From the NCBI RefSeq assembly GCF_900109545.1, contig NZ_FOAP01000009.1:1-64000 (forward strand): a DNA stretch of 64,000 bases. Reading direction: 5' to 3'. Each line of letters starts with the position of its first letter. Position 1 is the stretch's first letter. Shown here piece by piece: positions 16,591 to 26,500 of this stretch. The notes beneath the pieces are model-generated. The model was given only the letters and a program-made list of their open reading frames with translations. It made no database searches and had not been told where the DNA came from. The DNA is from Stigmatella aurantiaca (GTDB lineage Bacteria; Myxococcota; Myxococcia; Myxococcales; Myxococcaceae). The position numbers and the translations under genes were made by a program.

Positions 16591-19500
16591 AGAGCGGGCC
16601 CTTGAGCGTGATGACGGGCGCCTGGGTATCGGACACGCCCACCGTGCGGGTGGCGGAGGCGGTCAGGCCCGAGGGGTCCGTCACGCTGTAGCCCAGCACG
16701 TGATTACCCAACTGCATGGTGTTCACCGTGCCCGTGGTGACGATGGCATCGTTCAGGTTGCCCACGCACTGGTCGTTGGCGGTAGCGCCCGGATCGATGA
16801 AGGGGGTGGCGCATTCCAGCCCGAGGGTGGCTGGACCGTTGAGCGCCAGCACCGGCGGCAGGGTGTCGGAGACGTTGACCTGGCGGGAGACCGGCGGTGC
16901 GCTCTGCCCGGACGGATCCGACACGTTGTAGATGACCGTGTAGGTGTTGGGCACGTTCGGGTTGACCTCGCCCGAGCGGGTGATAGCGCCTGTCAGGTCG
17001 CCCACGCAGGCGTCCAGCGCCGTGGCGCCGGGATCCACGTACGGAGAGCCGCACTCCAGCGCCTGGGTGGCAGGGCCGGTCAGCGCGAGCATCGGCGGCG
17101 TGTTGTCCTCCACGCGCACTGTGCGGCTGTTGGCGGAGGTAGCCGTGTTGCCCGACGGATCCGTCACGCTGTAGCTGATGGTGAAGGAGCCCGGCTGGCC
17201 CGCGATGGGCGTGCGCGTGGCGACGATGTTCGCCGTCAGGTCATCGGCGCACAGGTCGTTCGCCGTAGCGCCCGGATCCACGTAGGTGGAACCGCACTCA
17301 AACGCCTGGTCGAGCGGACCGTTGACCGTGATGGCCGGGACCAGCGTGTCGCCCACCGTCACCGTGCGGCTGACCGGCGCGGCGGTACGGCCGCCCGGAT
17401 CCTGCACGGTGTAGGTGACCGTCTGAGCGCCCAGCTGCTTGTTGTTGATGTTGCCCGTCGCCTGGATGGCGCCCGTCAGGTCGCCCGCGCACTGGTCGTT
17501 GGCCGTGGCGCCCGGGTCGTTGTACGGCGTACCGCACTCCAGCGGCTGGTTGGCAGGGCCCACCAGCGCCAGCTCCGGCGCCAGGGTGTCCTCCACCGTG
17601 ACGGTGCGGCCGGTGTTGCCCACACCCACGTTCCCGGACGGGTCCGTGGCGCTGTAGGTGATGGTCACCGCGCCCGGCACGTTCGGGTTCACCGTGTTGC
17701 TCGGCACCGCGGGCAGCGTGCCCGCGCAGGCATCGTCGGCCGTGGCGCCCGGGTCATTGAACCCGTCGTCACCGCACTCCACCGCCAGCGTGGCAGGCCC
17801 ATTGACCGTCACCACCGGCTTCAGCGTGTCGTTCACCGCCACCGTGCGGCTAACCGGCGCGGCCGTGTGGCCCCCGGAGTCCGCCACGGTGTAGGTCAGC
17901 GTGTAGTTGCCCACCGCGCCCTCGTTGAGCGTGCCGGTGCGCACCACCGTGTCCGACAGGTCGCCCGCGCACAGGTCGTTGGCCGTGGCGCCAGGGTCGT
18001 TGAACGGCGTGGCGCACTCCAGACCCACCGTGGCAGGCCCATTGAGCGCCAGCGTCGGCGCCTGGGTGTCCTGCACCGACACCGTGCGGGTCACCGGCGT
18101 GGCCGCGTTGGCCGCCGAGTCCGTCACGTTGTAGGTCAGCGTGTAGTCGGCGGGCACCGCGGGGTTCACCGTGCCCGTCACCGTGATGTTCAGGTTGTCG
18201 TCGCACACGTCCTCGGCAACGGCGCCCGGGTCCGTGAATGGATTGCCGCACTCCAGCGCCAGGTTGGTAGGCCCGTTGAGGGCGAGCACCGGCGGGGTGT
18301 TATCGGCCGACTTCACCGTGCGAGTCACCGGCGCGGCGGCGCTGTTGCCCGACGGATCCGTCACACTGTAGGTGATGGTGAAGCCCCCCGGCACCTGGGT
18401 GCGCACCGGCACCACGCGGTCGGACACCTGACCCGCGCACAGGTCGTTGGCCGTCGCGCCCGGGTCCACGTAGTCCGCGCCACACTCGAACGTCTCGGTG
18501 GCCCCCCCGTTGAGGGCCAGGGTAGGCGCCAGCGTGTCGGACACCGTCACCGTGCGGCTGACCGGCGCGGCGGCACGGCCGCCCAGGTCTGTCACGGAGT
18601 AGGTGATCGTCTGCGCCGTGAGCTGCTTGTTGTCGATGGTGCCCGAGGTCTGGATGCGGTTGCTCACATCCCCCGCGCACTGGTCGTTGGCCGTGGCGCC
18701 GGGGTCGGCGAACGGCGTAGCGCACTCCAGGCCCACCGCGGCAGGCCCGTTGAGCGCCAGCGTGGGCGGCAGGGTGTCGGCCACCGTCACGATGCGGCTG
18801 GCATCCGAGATTGCCGAGTTCCCTGAGGTGTCCTGTGCCATGTACTTGATGCTGTAGGTGCCCTCGGCGCCCGGGTTCACGACGGCGGTTGGCACTGCGG
18901 GAACCGGCCCGATGCACTTGTCGTCGGCCGTGGCGCCCGGATCGTTGAACGAGCCTCCGCCGCACTCGATGGTGGCGGCCAGCGGGCCCGTCACCGTGAT
19001 GACCGGGGCGAGCGAGTCACCCACGTTCACCGTGCGGGTCACCGGCGGCGCGCTCTGCCCGGCCGGGTCCGTCACCTTGTAGGTGAGCGTCTGCGCGGCG
19101 AGCAGCTTGTTGTTGATGGTGCCCTCCACGGTGATGCGGTTCGTTACATCGCCGAAGCACACGTCGCTGGCGACGGCGCCGGGGTCCGCGTAGGGGTTGC
19201 CGCACTCAAGCGCTTCCGTGGCCGCGCCGCGCAGAGCCAGCGTGGGCGGCTCGTTGTCGTTCACGGTCACCTTGCGCGTCACCGGTGCGGTGACGCTGTT
19301 GCCCGAAGGGTCCTGCGCGCTGTAGCTGATGATGAAGGAGCCCGGCGAGCTGGTGTCCCCCACCTGGTTGGAGGTGACCGGCACGGCGCCGGCACAGGCG
19401 TCCTCGGCCGTCGCGCCCTGGTCCACGTAGGGCGAACCGCACTCGAAGGTGGTCTCCAGCGGACCCGTGACGTTGATGACCGGTGCCAGGGTGTCGGACA

Positions 19501-22500
19501 CGTCCACGGTGCGGCTGGCGGAGGCGGTGCGGCCCGAAGGGTCCGTCACGCTGTAGCCCAGCACGTGGCTGCCCAGCTGCTTGTTGTTCACCGTGCCCGT
19601 GGTGACGATGGCATTGCTCAGGTCACCCGCGCACTGGTCGTTGGCCGTGGCGCCTGGATCCACGTACGGACTGGCGCACTCCAGGGTCGAAGCGCCCGGC
19701 TTCAGGGCCAGGGTCGGCGGCAGGGTATCCTGCACGTTGACCGTGCGGCCCGTGGCCGAGGTGCCCGTGTTGCCCGAGGGGTCCGTGGCGCTGTAGGTGA
19801 CCGTCACCGCGCCCGGCTGGTTGGGGTTCACCACCGTGCTCGGCACCGCAGGCAGCACACCGGCGCACGCGTCGTTCGCCGTGGCACCCGGATCGTTGAA
19901 CCCGTCGCCGCCGCACTCGATGTTCACAGCGCCCGGGCCCGTCACCGTCACCACCGGCTTCTGGGTGTCGGAGACGTTCACCTGGCGGGTGACAGCCGGC
20001 GCGCTCAGGCCCGCGATGTCCGTCACGTTGTAGGTGACCGTGTAGCTGTTGGGCACGTTCGGATTGACGGTGCCCGTCACGGTGATGCGGTCGTTGATGT
20101 CATCGGTGCAGACGTCGCTGGCGATGGCGCCGGGGTCCGCGTACGGCGTGGCGCACTCAAGGGCCTGAACGGCAGGGCCCTGGAGCGCCAGCACCGGCGG
20201 CGTGTTGTCATCGGACTTCACCGTGCGGGCCGCGGGCGCGGAGGCCTCGTTGCCCGAGGAGTCCTTCACGCTGTAGCTGATGGTGAAGGCGCCCGGCTGC
20301 CCCGGCACCGGCGTGCGCGTGGAGACAATCTCACCCGTCAGGTCATCCTCGCACGCGTCGTTGGCCGTGGCGCCCGGATCCACGTAGGCGGAGCCGCACT
20401 CGAACGTCTGGTTGGCAGGACCCTGGACCGTGAGGGCCGGGGCCAGGGTGTCATTCACCTTCACCGTGCGGGTGACAGGGCCCGCGGTGCGGCCGCCCGG
20501 ATCCTGCACGGTGTACGTGAGGGACTGGTCGCCCAGCTGCTTGGGGTTGATGCTGCCCGTCTTCTGGATGGCGCCCGTCAGGTCGCCGTAGCACTGGTCG
20601 TTGGCCGTGGCGCCCGGGTCGGCGTACGGATTGCCGCACTCCAGGGTCGACGCGCCCGGCTTCAGGGCCAGCGTCGGCGCCAGGGTGTCCTCCACCGTGA
20701 CGGTGCGGCCCGTGGCCGACACGCCCACGTTGCCCGAGGAGTCGGTGGCCTTGTAGCTGACCGTCACCGCTCCCGGCACGCTCGGATCCACCGTCTCGTT
20801 CGGCACCGCGGGCAGCACGCCCTCGCAGGCGTCATTGGCGGTAGCTCCCGGGTCGTTGAACGGACCGCTGCCGCACTCGATCTTCGCGTTCAGCTCGCCC
20901 GTCACCGTCACGACCGGCTTGAGCGAGTCGCTGACGGTGACCGTGCGGTCGGCCGTGATGCTGTGGCCGCTCGCATCCGACACCTTGTAGGTGAGCTTCT
21001 GCGCGCCGAGCTGCTTGTTGTTGATGGAACCGGTCTTCTGGATGGAAGCAGTCAGGTTGCCCGCGCACTGGTCGTTGGCCGTGGCGCCCGGGTCCGTGTA
21101 CGCATCGCCGCACTCCAGGCCCTGGGGGCCCGGCGCCAGCGTCAGCGTCGGCGGCAGGGTGTCCTCCACCGTGACGGTCCGGCCCGTGGCCGACACGCCC
21201 GTGTTCCCGGACGGGTCCGTGGCGCTGTAGGTGATGGTCACCGCGCCCGGTTGGTTCGGATTCACGACGGCGTTCTGATCCGTCGCCAGCGCACCAGCAC
21301 ACGCATCGTTGGCCGTGGCGCCCTCGTCATTGAACTCGCCGCTGCCGCACTCGAACTTCTGGGTGAGCGGACCATTCACCGTCACCACCGGCTTGAGCGT
21401 GTCCTTCACCTGCACGATGCGGCTGATTTCCGGGGCCTTGTTCCCCTCGGGGTCCTGCACGTTGTACTTCACCGCGTAGGTGCCCAGCGCGGCGGTATCC
21501 ACCGAGCCAGTCTGGGTGATGGCCGCATCGAGGTTGCCCGCGCACACGTCGCTGGCCGTAGCGCCCGGGTCGGCGTACGGCGAGGCGCACTCGGCGATGT
21601 CGTTGGCGAGCCCCTTGAGCGCCAGCGTCGGCGCCTTCGTGTCGGACACCGCCACGGTCCGCTTGACCGGAGTGGCCGCGTTGCCCGAGGAGTCCTCCAC
21701 GTTGTAGGTCAGCTCGTACTGGCCCACCGCGCCCGGGTTCACTGTGCCGCTCGCCGCAATCTTGCCGGTCAGGTCCCCCTCGCAGACATCCGCTGCCGTG
21801 GCGCCAGGATCCGCGTAGGTGCCCGGAGCACACTCGAGATGCTCGTTGTTGCCCACCAGGGTCAGCGTGGGCTTGTTCTGGTCGAGCACCGTGATGGTGG
21901 CGGTGCACGAGTCGGTGTTGCCCTCGGTATCCATGCACGTCAGCGTGACGGTGGTGGTGCCAGGTCCATACGGACCGATGGGGCTCTGCCTGCAGCCCAC
22001 CAAATTCTCATCCGGATCCCACGAACCATTGTTGACGTTGCCGTCCGCGCCGCACGTCAGGTCCGCGACCAGCTCCAGGTTCTTGCAGAGGGCTTCAGGA
22101 GGCGACTCGGTGTCGAGGGTGGGGATCTTGCAGAACGCGGTGCAGGCACCGATGGTGCCGCTGGCGTCACGGGTACGGCCGTTGAAATAGCCTTCGTCGC
22201 ACTCCTCACCCTGCTCCCCGTCCACGTGGCCGTCGCCGCACCACTGCTGCTGGCAAGAGAACGAGCACGTTCCATCGGCAGGGTAGCCCGGCGTCGCCGG
22301 CTTGCCGTTGCCCTCAGGACTCAGATCGCACATGGCGGTCGGCTCAGAGCCCTGGCCACAGCCCGAGGTGAACGCCATGGCGCCTTGCGTCAGGATGTAG
22401 GGCGTCCCGATGAAGTTCTTGGCGTTGTCCGGGTCCTCCATGAGGTAATCCCAGTACTCACGCGCGCCGGGCAGCGAGTAGCTCTCGTCCACGGCGATGG

Positions 22501-23284
22501 CCACCGGCGCGAACGTCTTGTCCGGGTAGCTGCTGAACACCACACGCGTGGTACAGCCGCCGGTCCCGTTCAGCGCGCCGTCATTGCCGTAGAGGCCGTC
22601 AGACAGAGTCCCCGGGTACATCCGGAAGATGTGTCCACCATTGGCGTAGCAGCCGGTGCCGGCCACGGTGAATGAGCCGAAGGGCTCCAGCAGGGGCACC
22701 GGCGTTCCCGGGGCCGCGTCCTGATAGGCGCAGCCCAGCGAGATGTACATACCGGTCCGCGAGTCGATCTGCTTGGAAACGATGGACGAGACGATGTTCT
22801 CGATGAACTGAGGCGTGCCGTTGTTCGTCGCGTCCGAGCCGCTGATGACCACGTCGCCGTCGACCGCGGCACCCCAGATGTTGCGGTTGTCGACCGCGGC
22901 CTGGAAGGCGCTCTCGCCGCCCTGGCACGCCGCATCACCGATGATGATGCCGGCGTACTGCTGGAACTGCTCCGGCGTCATCGCGCGCCACTGCTCGGGG
23001 GTCACCACCGTCGCCGGATAGCCGAGGTTCGCCGCAGCCTGCGCCTCACGGCTGGACGCGCCCCCTGTGACGGTGGTGCCGAGAATCAGCACCTTCTTGG
23101 TGGAGTGGACCTCTTGCTGGGCGGTGCGTGTTGCCCCCGAAGCGGGTTCTTGTGGAGGCGCAAGCGGCTCCTTTTCACACGAGACGGAAAAGGCTGACAG
23201 CGCCGTAATCAGTGCCCACGTGCTTCTTCTCTCGGCCAGCCGCACAGGGCCTCCTTTAAAATGCTTGGAAAATGACAAACCCAT
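15602..23284 (-). CDS. Giant tandem Ig-like (DUF5011-type) repeat protein with choice-of-anchor A domain, 2560 aa
   Basis: A predicted exported adhesin-like protein. The N-terminus has a basic then hydrophobic signal (STWALITALSAFSVSC), probably a lipoprotein signal with an atypical box. Residues about 60-330 form a unique domain (KKVLILGTTVTGG; GIIIGDAACQGG). Next is a Cys-rich segment (CQQQWCGDGHVDGEQGEECD) like the myxobacterial cysteine-rich repeat, then a HYR-like stretch. Residues about 468-2298 are 23 tandem domains of about 80 aa, each with ECG...DPGATAND.C and a conserved Cys pair. The C-terminal 260 residues match choice-of-anchor A domains (VRLSDFNVFLFEDYTLGSDV, APNAHVNFTNGSFDGGIYAK). 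GGGGG precedes the ATG. The gene at 23545 is a shorter paralogue. Confidence 0.85.
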   Translation of the reverse strand: MGLSFSKHFKGGPVRLAERRSTWALITALSAFSVSCEKEPLAPPQEPASGATRTAQQEVHSTKKVLILGTTVTGGASSREAQAAANLGYPATVVTPEQWRAMTPEQFQQYAGIIIGDAACQGGESAFQAAVDNRNIWGAAVDGDVVISGSDATNNGTPQFIENIVSSIVSKQIDSRTGMYISLGCAYQDAAPGTPVPLLEPFGSFTVAGTGCYANGGHIFRMYPGTLSDGLYGNDGALNGTGGCTTRVVFSSYPDKTFAPVAIAVDESYSLPGAREYWDYLMEDPDNAKNFIGTPYILTQGAMAFTSGCGQGSEPTAMCDLSPEGNGKPATPGYPADGTCSFSCQQQWCGDGHVDGEQGEECDEGYFNGRTRDASGTIGACTAFCKIPTLDTESPPEALCKNLELVADLTCGADGNVNNGSWDPDENLVGCRQSPIGPYGPGTTTVTLTCMDTEGNTDSCTATITVLDQNKPTLTLVGNNEHLECAPGTYADPGATAADVCEGDLTGKIAASGTVNPGAVGQYELTYNVEDSSGNAATPVKRTVAVSDTKAPTLALKGLANDIAECASPYADPGATASDVCAGNLDAAITQTGSVDTAALGTYAVKYNVQDPEGNKAPEISRIVQVKDTLKPVVTVNGPLTQKFECGSGEFNDEGATANDACAGALATDQNAVVNPNQPGAVTITYSATDPSGNTGVSATGRTVTVEDTLPPTLTLAPGPQGLECGDAYTDPGATANDQCAGNLTASIQKTGSINNKQLGAQKLTYKVSDASGHSITADRTVTVSDSLKPVVTVTGELNAKIECGSGPFNDPGATANDACEGVLPAVPNETVDPSVPGAVTVSYKATDSSGNVGVSATGRTVTVEDTLAPTLALKPGASTLECGNPYADPGATANDQCYGDLTGAIQKTGSINPKQLGDQSLTYTVQDPGGRTAGPVTRTVKVNDTLAPALTVQGPANQTFECGSAYVDPGATANDACEDDLTGEIVSTRTPVPGQPGAFTISYSVKDSSGNEASAPAARTVKSDDNTPPVLALQGPAVQALECATPYADPGAIASDVCTDDINDRITVTGTVNPNVPNSYTVTYNVTDIAGLSAPAVTRQVNVSDTQKPVVTVTGPGAVNIECGGDGFNDPGATANDACAGVLPAVPSTVVNPNQPGAVTVTYSATDPSGNTGTSATGRTVNVQDTLPPTLALKPGASTLECASPYVDPGATANDQCAGDLSNAIVTTGTVNNKQLGSHVLGYSVTDPSGRTASASRTVDVSDTLAPVINVTGPLETTFECGSPYVDQGATAEDACAGAVPVTSNQVGDTSSPGSFIISYSAQDPSGNSVTAPVTRKVTVNDNEPPTLALRGAATEALECGNPYADPGAVASDVCFGDVTNRITVEGTINNKLLAAQTLTYKVTDPAGQSAPPVTRTVNVGDSLAPVITVTGPLAATIECGGGSFNDPGATADDKCIGPVPAVPTAVVNPGAEGTYSIKYMAQDTSGNSAISDASRIVTVADTLPPTLALNGPAAVGLECATPFADPGATANDQCAGDVSNRIQTSGTIDNKQLTAQTITYSVTDLGGRAAAPVSRTVTVSDTLAPTLALNGGATETFECGADYVDPGATANDLCAGQVSDRVVPVRTQVPGGFTITYSVTDPSGNSAAAPVTRTVKSADNTPPVLALNGPTNLALECGNPFTDPGAVAEDVCDDNLNITVTGTVNPAVPADYTLTYNVTDSAANAATPVTRTVSVQDTQAPTLALNGPATVGLECATPFNDPGATANDLCAGDLSDTVVRTGTLNEGAVGNYTLTYTVADSGGHTAAPVSRTVAVNDTLKPVVTVNGPATLAVECGDDGFNDPGATADDACAGTLPAVPSNTVNPNVPGAVTITYSATDPSGNVGVGNTGRTVTVEDTLAPELALVGPANQPLECGTPYNDPGATANDQCAGDLTGAIQATGNINNKQLGAQTVTYTVQDPGGRTAAPVSRTVTVGDTLVPAITVNGPLDQAFECGSTYVDPGATANDLCADDLTANIVATRTPIAGQPGSFTISYSVTDPSGNTATSANSRTVRVEDNTPPMLALTGPATQALECGSPYVDPGATALDACVGDLTGAITRSGEVNPNVPNTYTVIYNVSDPSGQSAPPVSRQVNVSDTLPPVLALNGPATLGLECATPFIDPGATANDQCVGNLNDAIVTTGTVNTMQLGNHVLGYSVTDPSGLTASATRTVGVSDTQAPVITLKGPLSDTYECGGQYIDPGATAADACAGDLTGHIVATRSPVPGQPGSFTITYSVQDPSGNKAVAPVTRIVREGGIQVRLSDFNVFLFEDYTLGSDVEGRVAAGGNISMKHFSVGWELPSSDTAPVLVAGGNLSLTQGGVWGDAAYGGTYSASNVTYVRGAPSKSTPVDFPTRSAEVRKLSTQLDSLPTNGLTRRETWGGLMLTGSSQDVNVFSVNASDLSSTVLLSIDAPSGSLAVLNIHGTSAKLAGGHVFSGGIDQQGVLFNFVDATSINAQGYGLWGTLLAPNAHVNFTNGSFDGGIYAKSLSGNAEGHLNPLRERVICNGPSFIAQLGRQ
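16390..21885 (-). repeat. 23 tandem repeats (~240 bp) encoding Ig-like domains, with four-domain super-period
   Basis: The repeats are degenerate at DNA level but regular in length (about 79.6 codons). Domain openings and linkers cycle: (T/S)LKPVVTV...FNDPGATANDACAG...PGAVTITYSATD, then TLPPTLAL...NNKQLG...VQDPGGRTA, then TLAP...YVDPGATAND...PVPGQPGSFTISYSV, then NTPPVLAL...NPNVPNTYTVTYNV...RQVNVSD. This A-B-C-D order is seen completely for domains 5-8, 9-12, 13-16 and 18-21, with partial blocks at the ends. Expansion by whole four-domain blocks is inferred. Confidence 0.75.
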
Positions 23285-23345
23285 ACAGCCCCCAGGAGAC
23301 CCCCTGAAGTCGAGCTATGCACAGTTCAAGCAAATTTCCTTGGCC
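23285..23345 (-). promoter_or_regulatory. Conserved upstream region of giant gene 1 (copy of 28357-28412)
   Basis: About 55-60 bases upstream of both giant genes are almost identical and then identity stops abruptly. On the minus strand the shared part contains TTGCTTGAACTGTGCATAG, then GGGGGTCTCC and GGGGGCTGT before the ATG. CATAGC/CATAAC after TGTG could be an extended -10 element; no good -35 is seen. The remaining intergenic part up to 23544 shows no gene. Confidence 0.45.
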
Positions 23346-23544
23346 GCATGAGCGTAGGGGGGAGGCTGGTGCGGCCCAGCACCTTGGCCGAGTCAATTCT
23401 GACTCTTCTCGGTAAGACGCATCAGTCAGAACGGGGACGCTGGTCGTGGGATGGGCTGGCGCGGAGAGACAGCAGCAAAAGCTCTCACGCGCCAATGGAC
23501 ATGGGTCCCGTCAAAGCGCTCACGCGGTAGCGTGTTGGACCAGC

Positions 23545-26500
23545 CTACTCCCCGCCGAGCTGAGCGACGAAGGAGGGGCCGTTGCAGATGACGCGCTCGC
23601 GAAGGGGGTTGAGGTGCCCCTCTGCGTTGCCCGATAGCGACTTGGCGTAGATGCCGCCATCGAAGCTGCCATTGGTGAAGTTCACGTGAGCGTTGGGAGC
23701 CAGCAGGGTGCCCCACAAGCCGTAGCCCTGGGCGTTGATGGAGGTGGCGTCCACGAAGTTGAAGAGGACGCCCTGCTGGTCGATGCCGCCGCTGAAGACA
23801 TGGCCGCCTGCGAGCTTGGCGGAGGTGCCATGGATGTTGAGCACCGCCAGGGAGCCCGCGGGCGCATCGATGGACAGAAGCACGGTGGAGGACAGGTCGC
23901 TGGCGTTGACGTTGAAGACGTTCACGTCCTGAGAGGAGCCGGTGAGCATGAGTCCGCCCCAGGACTCGCGGCGGGTGAGGCCGTTGGTGGGCAAGGAGTC
24001 CAGTTGGGTGGAGAGCTTGCGCACCTCGGCAGAGCGGGTGGGGAAGTCCACGGGGGTGCTCTTGGAGGGAGCGCCGCGGACATAGGTGACGTTGGAGGCG
24101 GAGTAGGTGCCGCCGTAAGCCGCGTCGCCCCAGACGCCGCCCTGGGTGAGGGAGAGGTTGCCGCCTGCCACGAGCACCGGGGCGGTGTCGGAGGAAGGCA
24201 GCTCCCAGCCCACGGAGAAATTCTTCATGGAGATGTTGCCGCCCGCGGCGACGCGGCCCTCGACATCGGAACCCAGGGTGTAGTCCTCGAAGAGGAAGAC
24301 GTTGAAGTCGCTGAGGCGGACCTGGATGCCGCCCTCCCGAACGATGCGGGTGGCGGGAGCCACGGCCTTGTTACCGGAGGGGTCCTGGACGCTGTAGGAG
24401 ATGGTGAAAGTGCCGGGCTGACCGGGGACGGGAGAGCGGGTGGCGACGATGTGGCCGGTCAGGTCTCCAGCGCAGGCATCGGCGGCGGTGGCGCCCGGGT
24501 CGATGTACTGGCCCCCGCACTCGTACGTGTCGGAGAGCGGGCCCTTGAGGGTGATGACCGGGGCCAGGGTGTCGTCCACCGTCACCGTGCGGTTGACCGG
24601 AACGGCGGCACGGCCGCCCGGGTCCTTTACGGAGTAGGTGAGCGTCTGAGCGCCGAGCTGCTTGTTGTTGATGCCGCCCGAGGTCTGGATGCGGTGGCTC
24701 ACGTCACCGGCGCACTGGTCGTTGGCCGTGGCGCCGGGATCGTTGAATGGCATGGCGCACTCCAGCGGCAGGCTGGCGGGCCCGTTGAGCGCCATTGTGG
24801 GAGGCAGGGTATCTGCCACCGTCACGGTGCGGCTGGCATCCGAGGTCGCCGTGTTCCCGGAGGTATCCTGCGCGGTGTACTGGATGCTGTAGGTGCCTTC
24901 AGCGCTCGGGTTCACAACGGTAGTGGGCACTGCGGGAACCGCCCCAACGCACGCGTCATTGGCCGTAGCGCCCGGATCGTTGAACTCATCGCCACACTCG
25001 ATGGTGGTGGCCAGTGGCCCGGTCACCGTGATGACCGGGGCCAGCGTGTCGCCCACGTTTACTGTGCGGGAGACAGCCGGTGCCTTTTTTCCAGACGGGT
25101 CGGTCACATTGTAGGTGAGCGTCTGCGCACCGAGTTGCTTGTTGTTGATGGCACCCGTCACGGTGATGCGGTCCGTGACATTGCCGAAGCACATGTCGAA
25201 GGCGATGGCACCGGGATCTACATAGGGGGTGCCGCACTCAAGTTCCTCGATGCTCGAGCCCCAGAGTTCCAGATTGGGCGGCTTGTTGTCGCTCACGGTT
25301 ACCTTGACCGTGGCTGAAGAGCTGTTGCCCATGGGATCCATGGCGCTGTATTTGATGGTGAATGAGCTAGGCGAGCGGGGGTTCCCATCCTGGGTGCGGG
25401 TGACCCACACGTTCCCGAAGCACGCATCCCTGGCCATCACGCCATCCTCCATATAGGGCATGCCGCATTCGAGCGTGCTCTCGGTCGGGCCCATGACGGT
25501 GATGACGGGGGCCCTGGTGTCAGTCACATGCACGTCACGGTCGACATAGATTGGCCAGCTCCCGGGCTGGTCATCAATGCCCTGGTACTGGATGACATAG
25601 TTGCCCACGCGCATCCGGTCGACGTTGGAGAAGACGCGGCGTACATTGGCGGATAGGTCACCGCGGCATAGGTCGATGAGCTTGGGCAGCGGATCGTTGA
25701 TCGTGTCGATGGCGCACTCGAGCGTCAGCGGAGCCGGCGTCTCGAAGGCGGGCGGCAGCGTGTCCACCACGTTCACGTCGCGGATGGCGGTGCTTTGCCG
25801 ACCGCTCTTGTCCGTGGCGGTGTAGTTGACCGCGTAGTACCCCGGAACCGACTCGTCGATGTTCTCGGACGCGACGACGGTGGACGAACCCGAGCACAGG
25901 TCGGAGGCCGTAGCGCCGGGCTCGACGTACGTGTCGCGCTTGCACTCCAGGCTCATTGGGTTCTCACCCAGCAGGGTGAGGGCCGGGGGCAGCGAGTCAT
26001 TCACCTGCACCGTGCGGGTGACCGTGGCCGAGGTGTTCCCGGCTGGGTCCTGGGCGCTGTAGCTCAGCATATAGTTACCCGCCTGGGTCGTGTCCACCGT
26101 GCCCGACACCGTCACCGGCACGTCGCCTGCGCACAGGTCGACCGCCTTGGCACCCGGATCCACGAACGGCTCCGAGCACTCGACCGTCACGTACACCTCG
26201 CCATTGAGCGCGATGCTGGGGGGAGTGTCGTCGTTCACCTTCACCGTACGGGTGACAGGCGAGGTGGCCACGTTGCCGGCCGGATCCTGCACGCTGTAGG
26301 TGAGGGTGAAGTTGCCCGGCTGGCCCGGGATGGTGGTGCGCGTGGCAATGACGGCGCTCGTCAGGTTGCCGTAGCACTGGTCGTTGGCCGTGGCGCCCGG
26401 ATCCGTGTACTCACTGCCGCATTCGAAGGTGTCGGAGACGGGGCCCTGGACCGTGATGACCGGGGCCAGCGTGTCGCTGACGTTCACCTGGCGGGTGACT

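Noticed and set aside
15152..18826. Very long open frames antisense to the giant genes (also 19565-22675 and 23686-25317)
   Set aside because: They mirror the repeat structure and codon bias of the real minus-strand genes, are rich in Arg/Gly/Val, and have no domain, start context or stop logic of their own.
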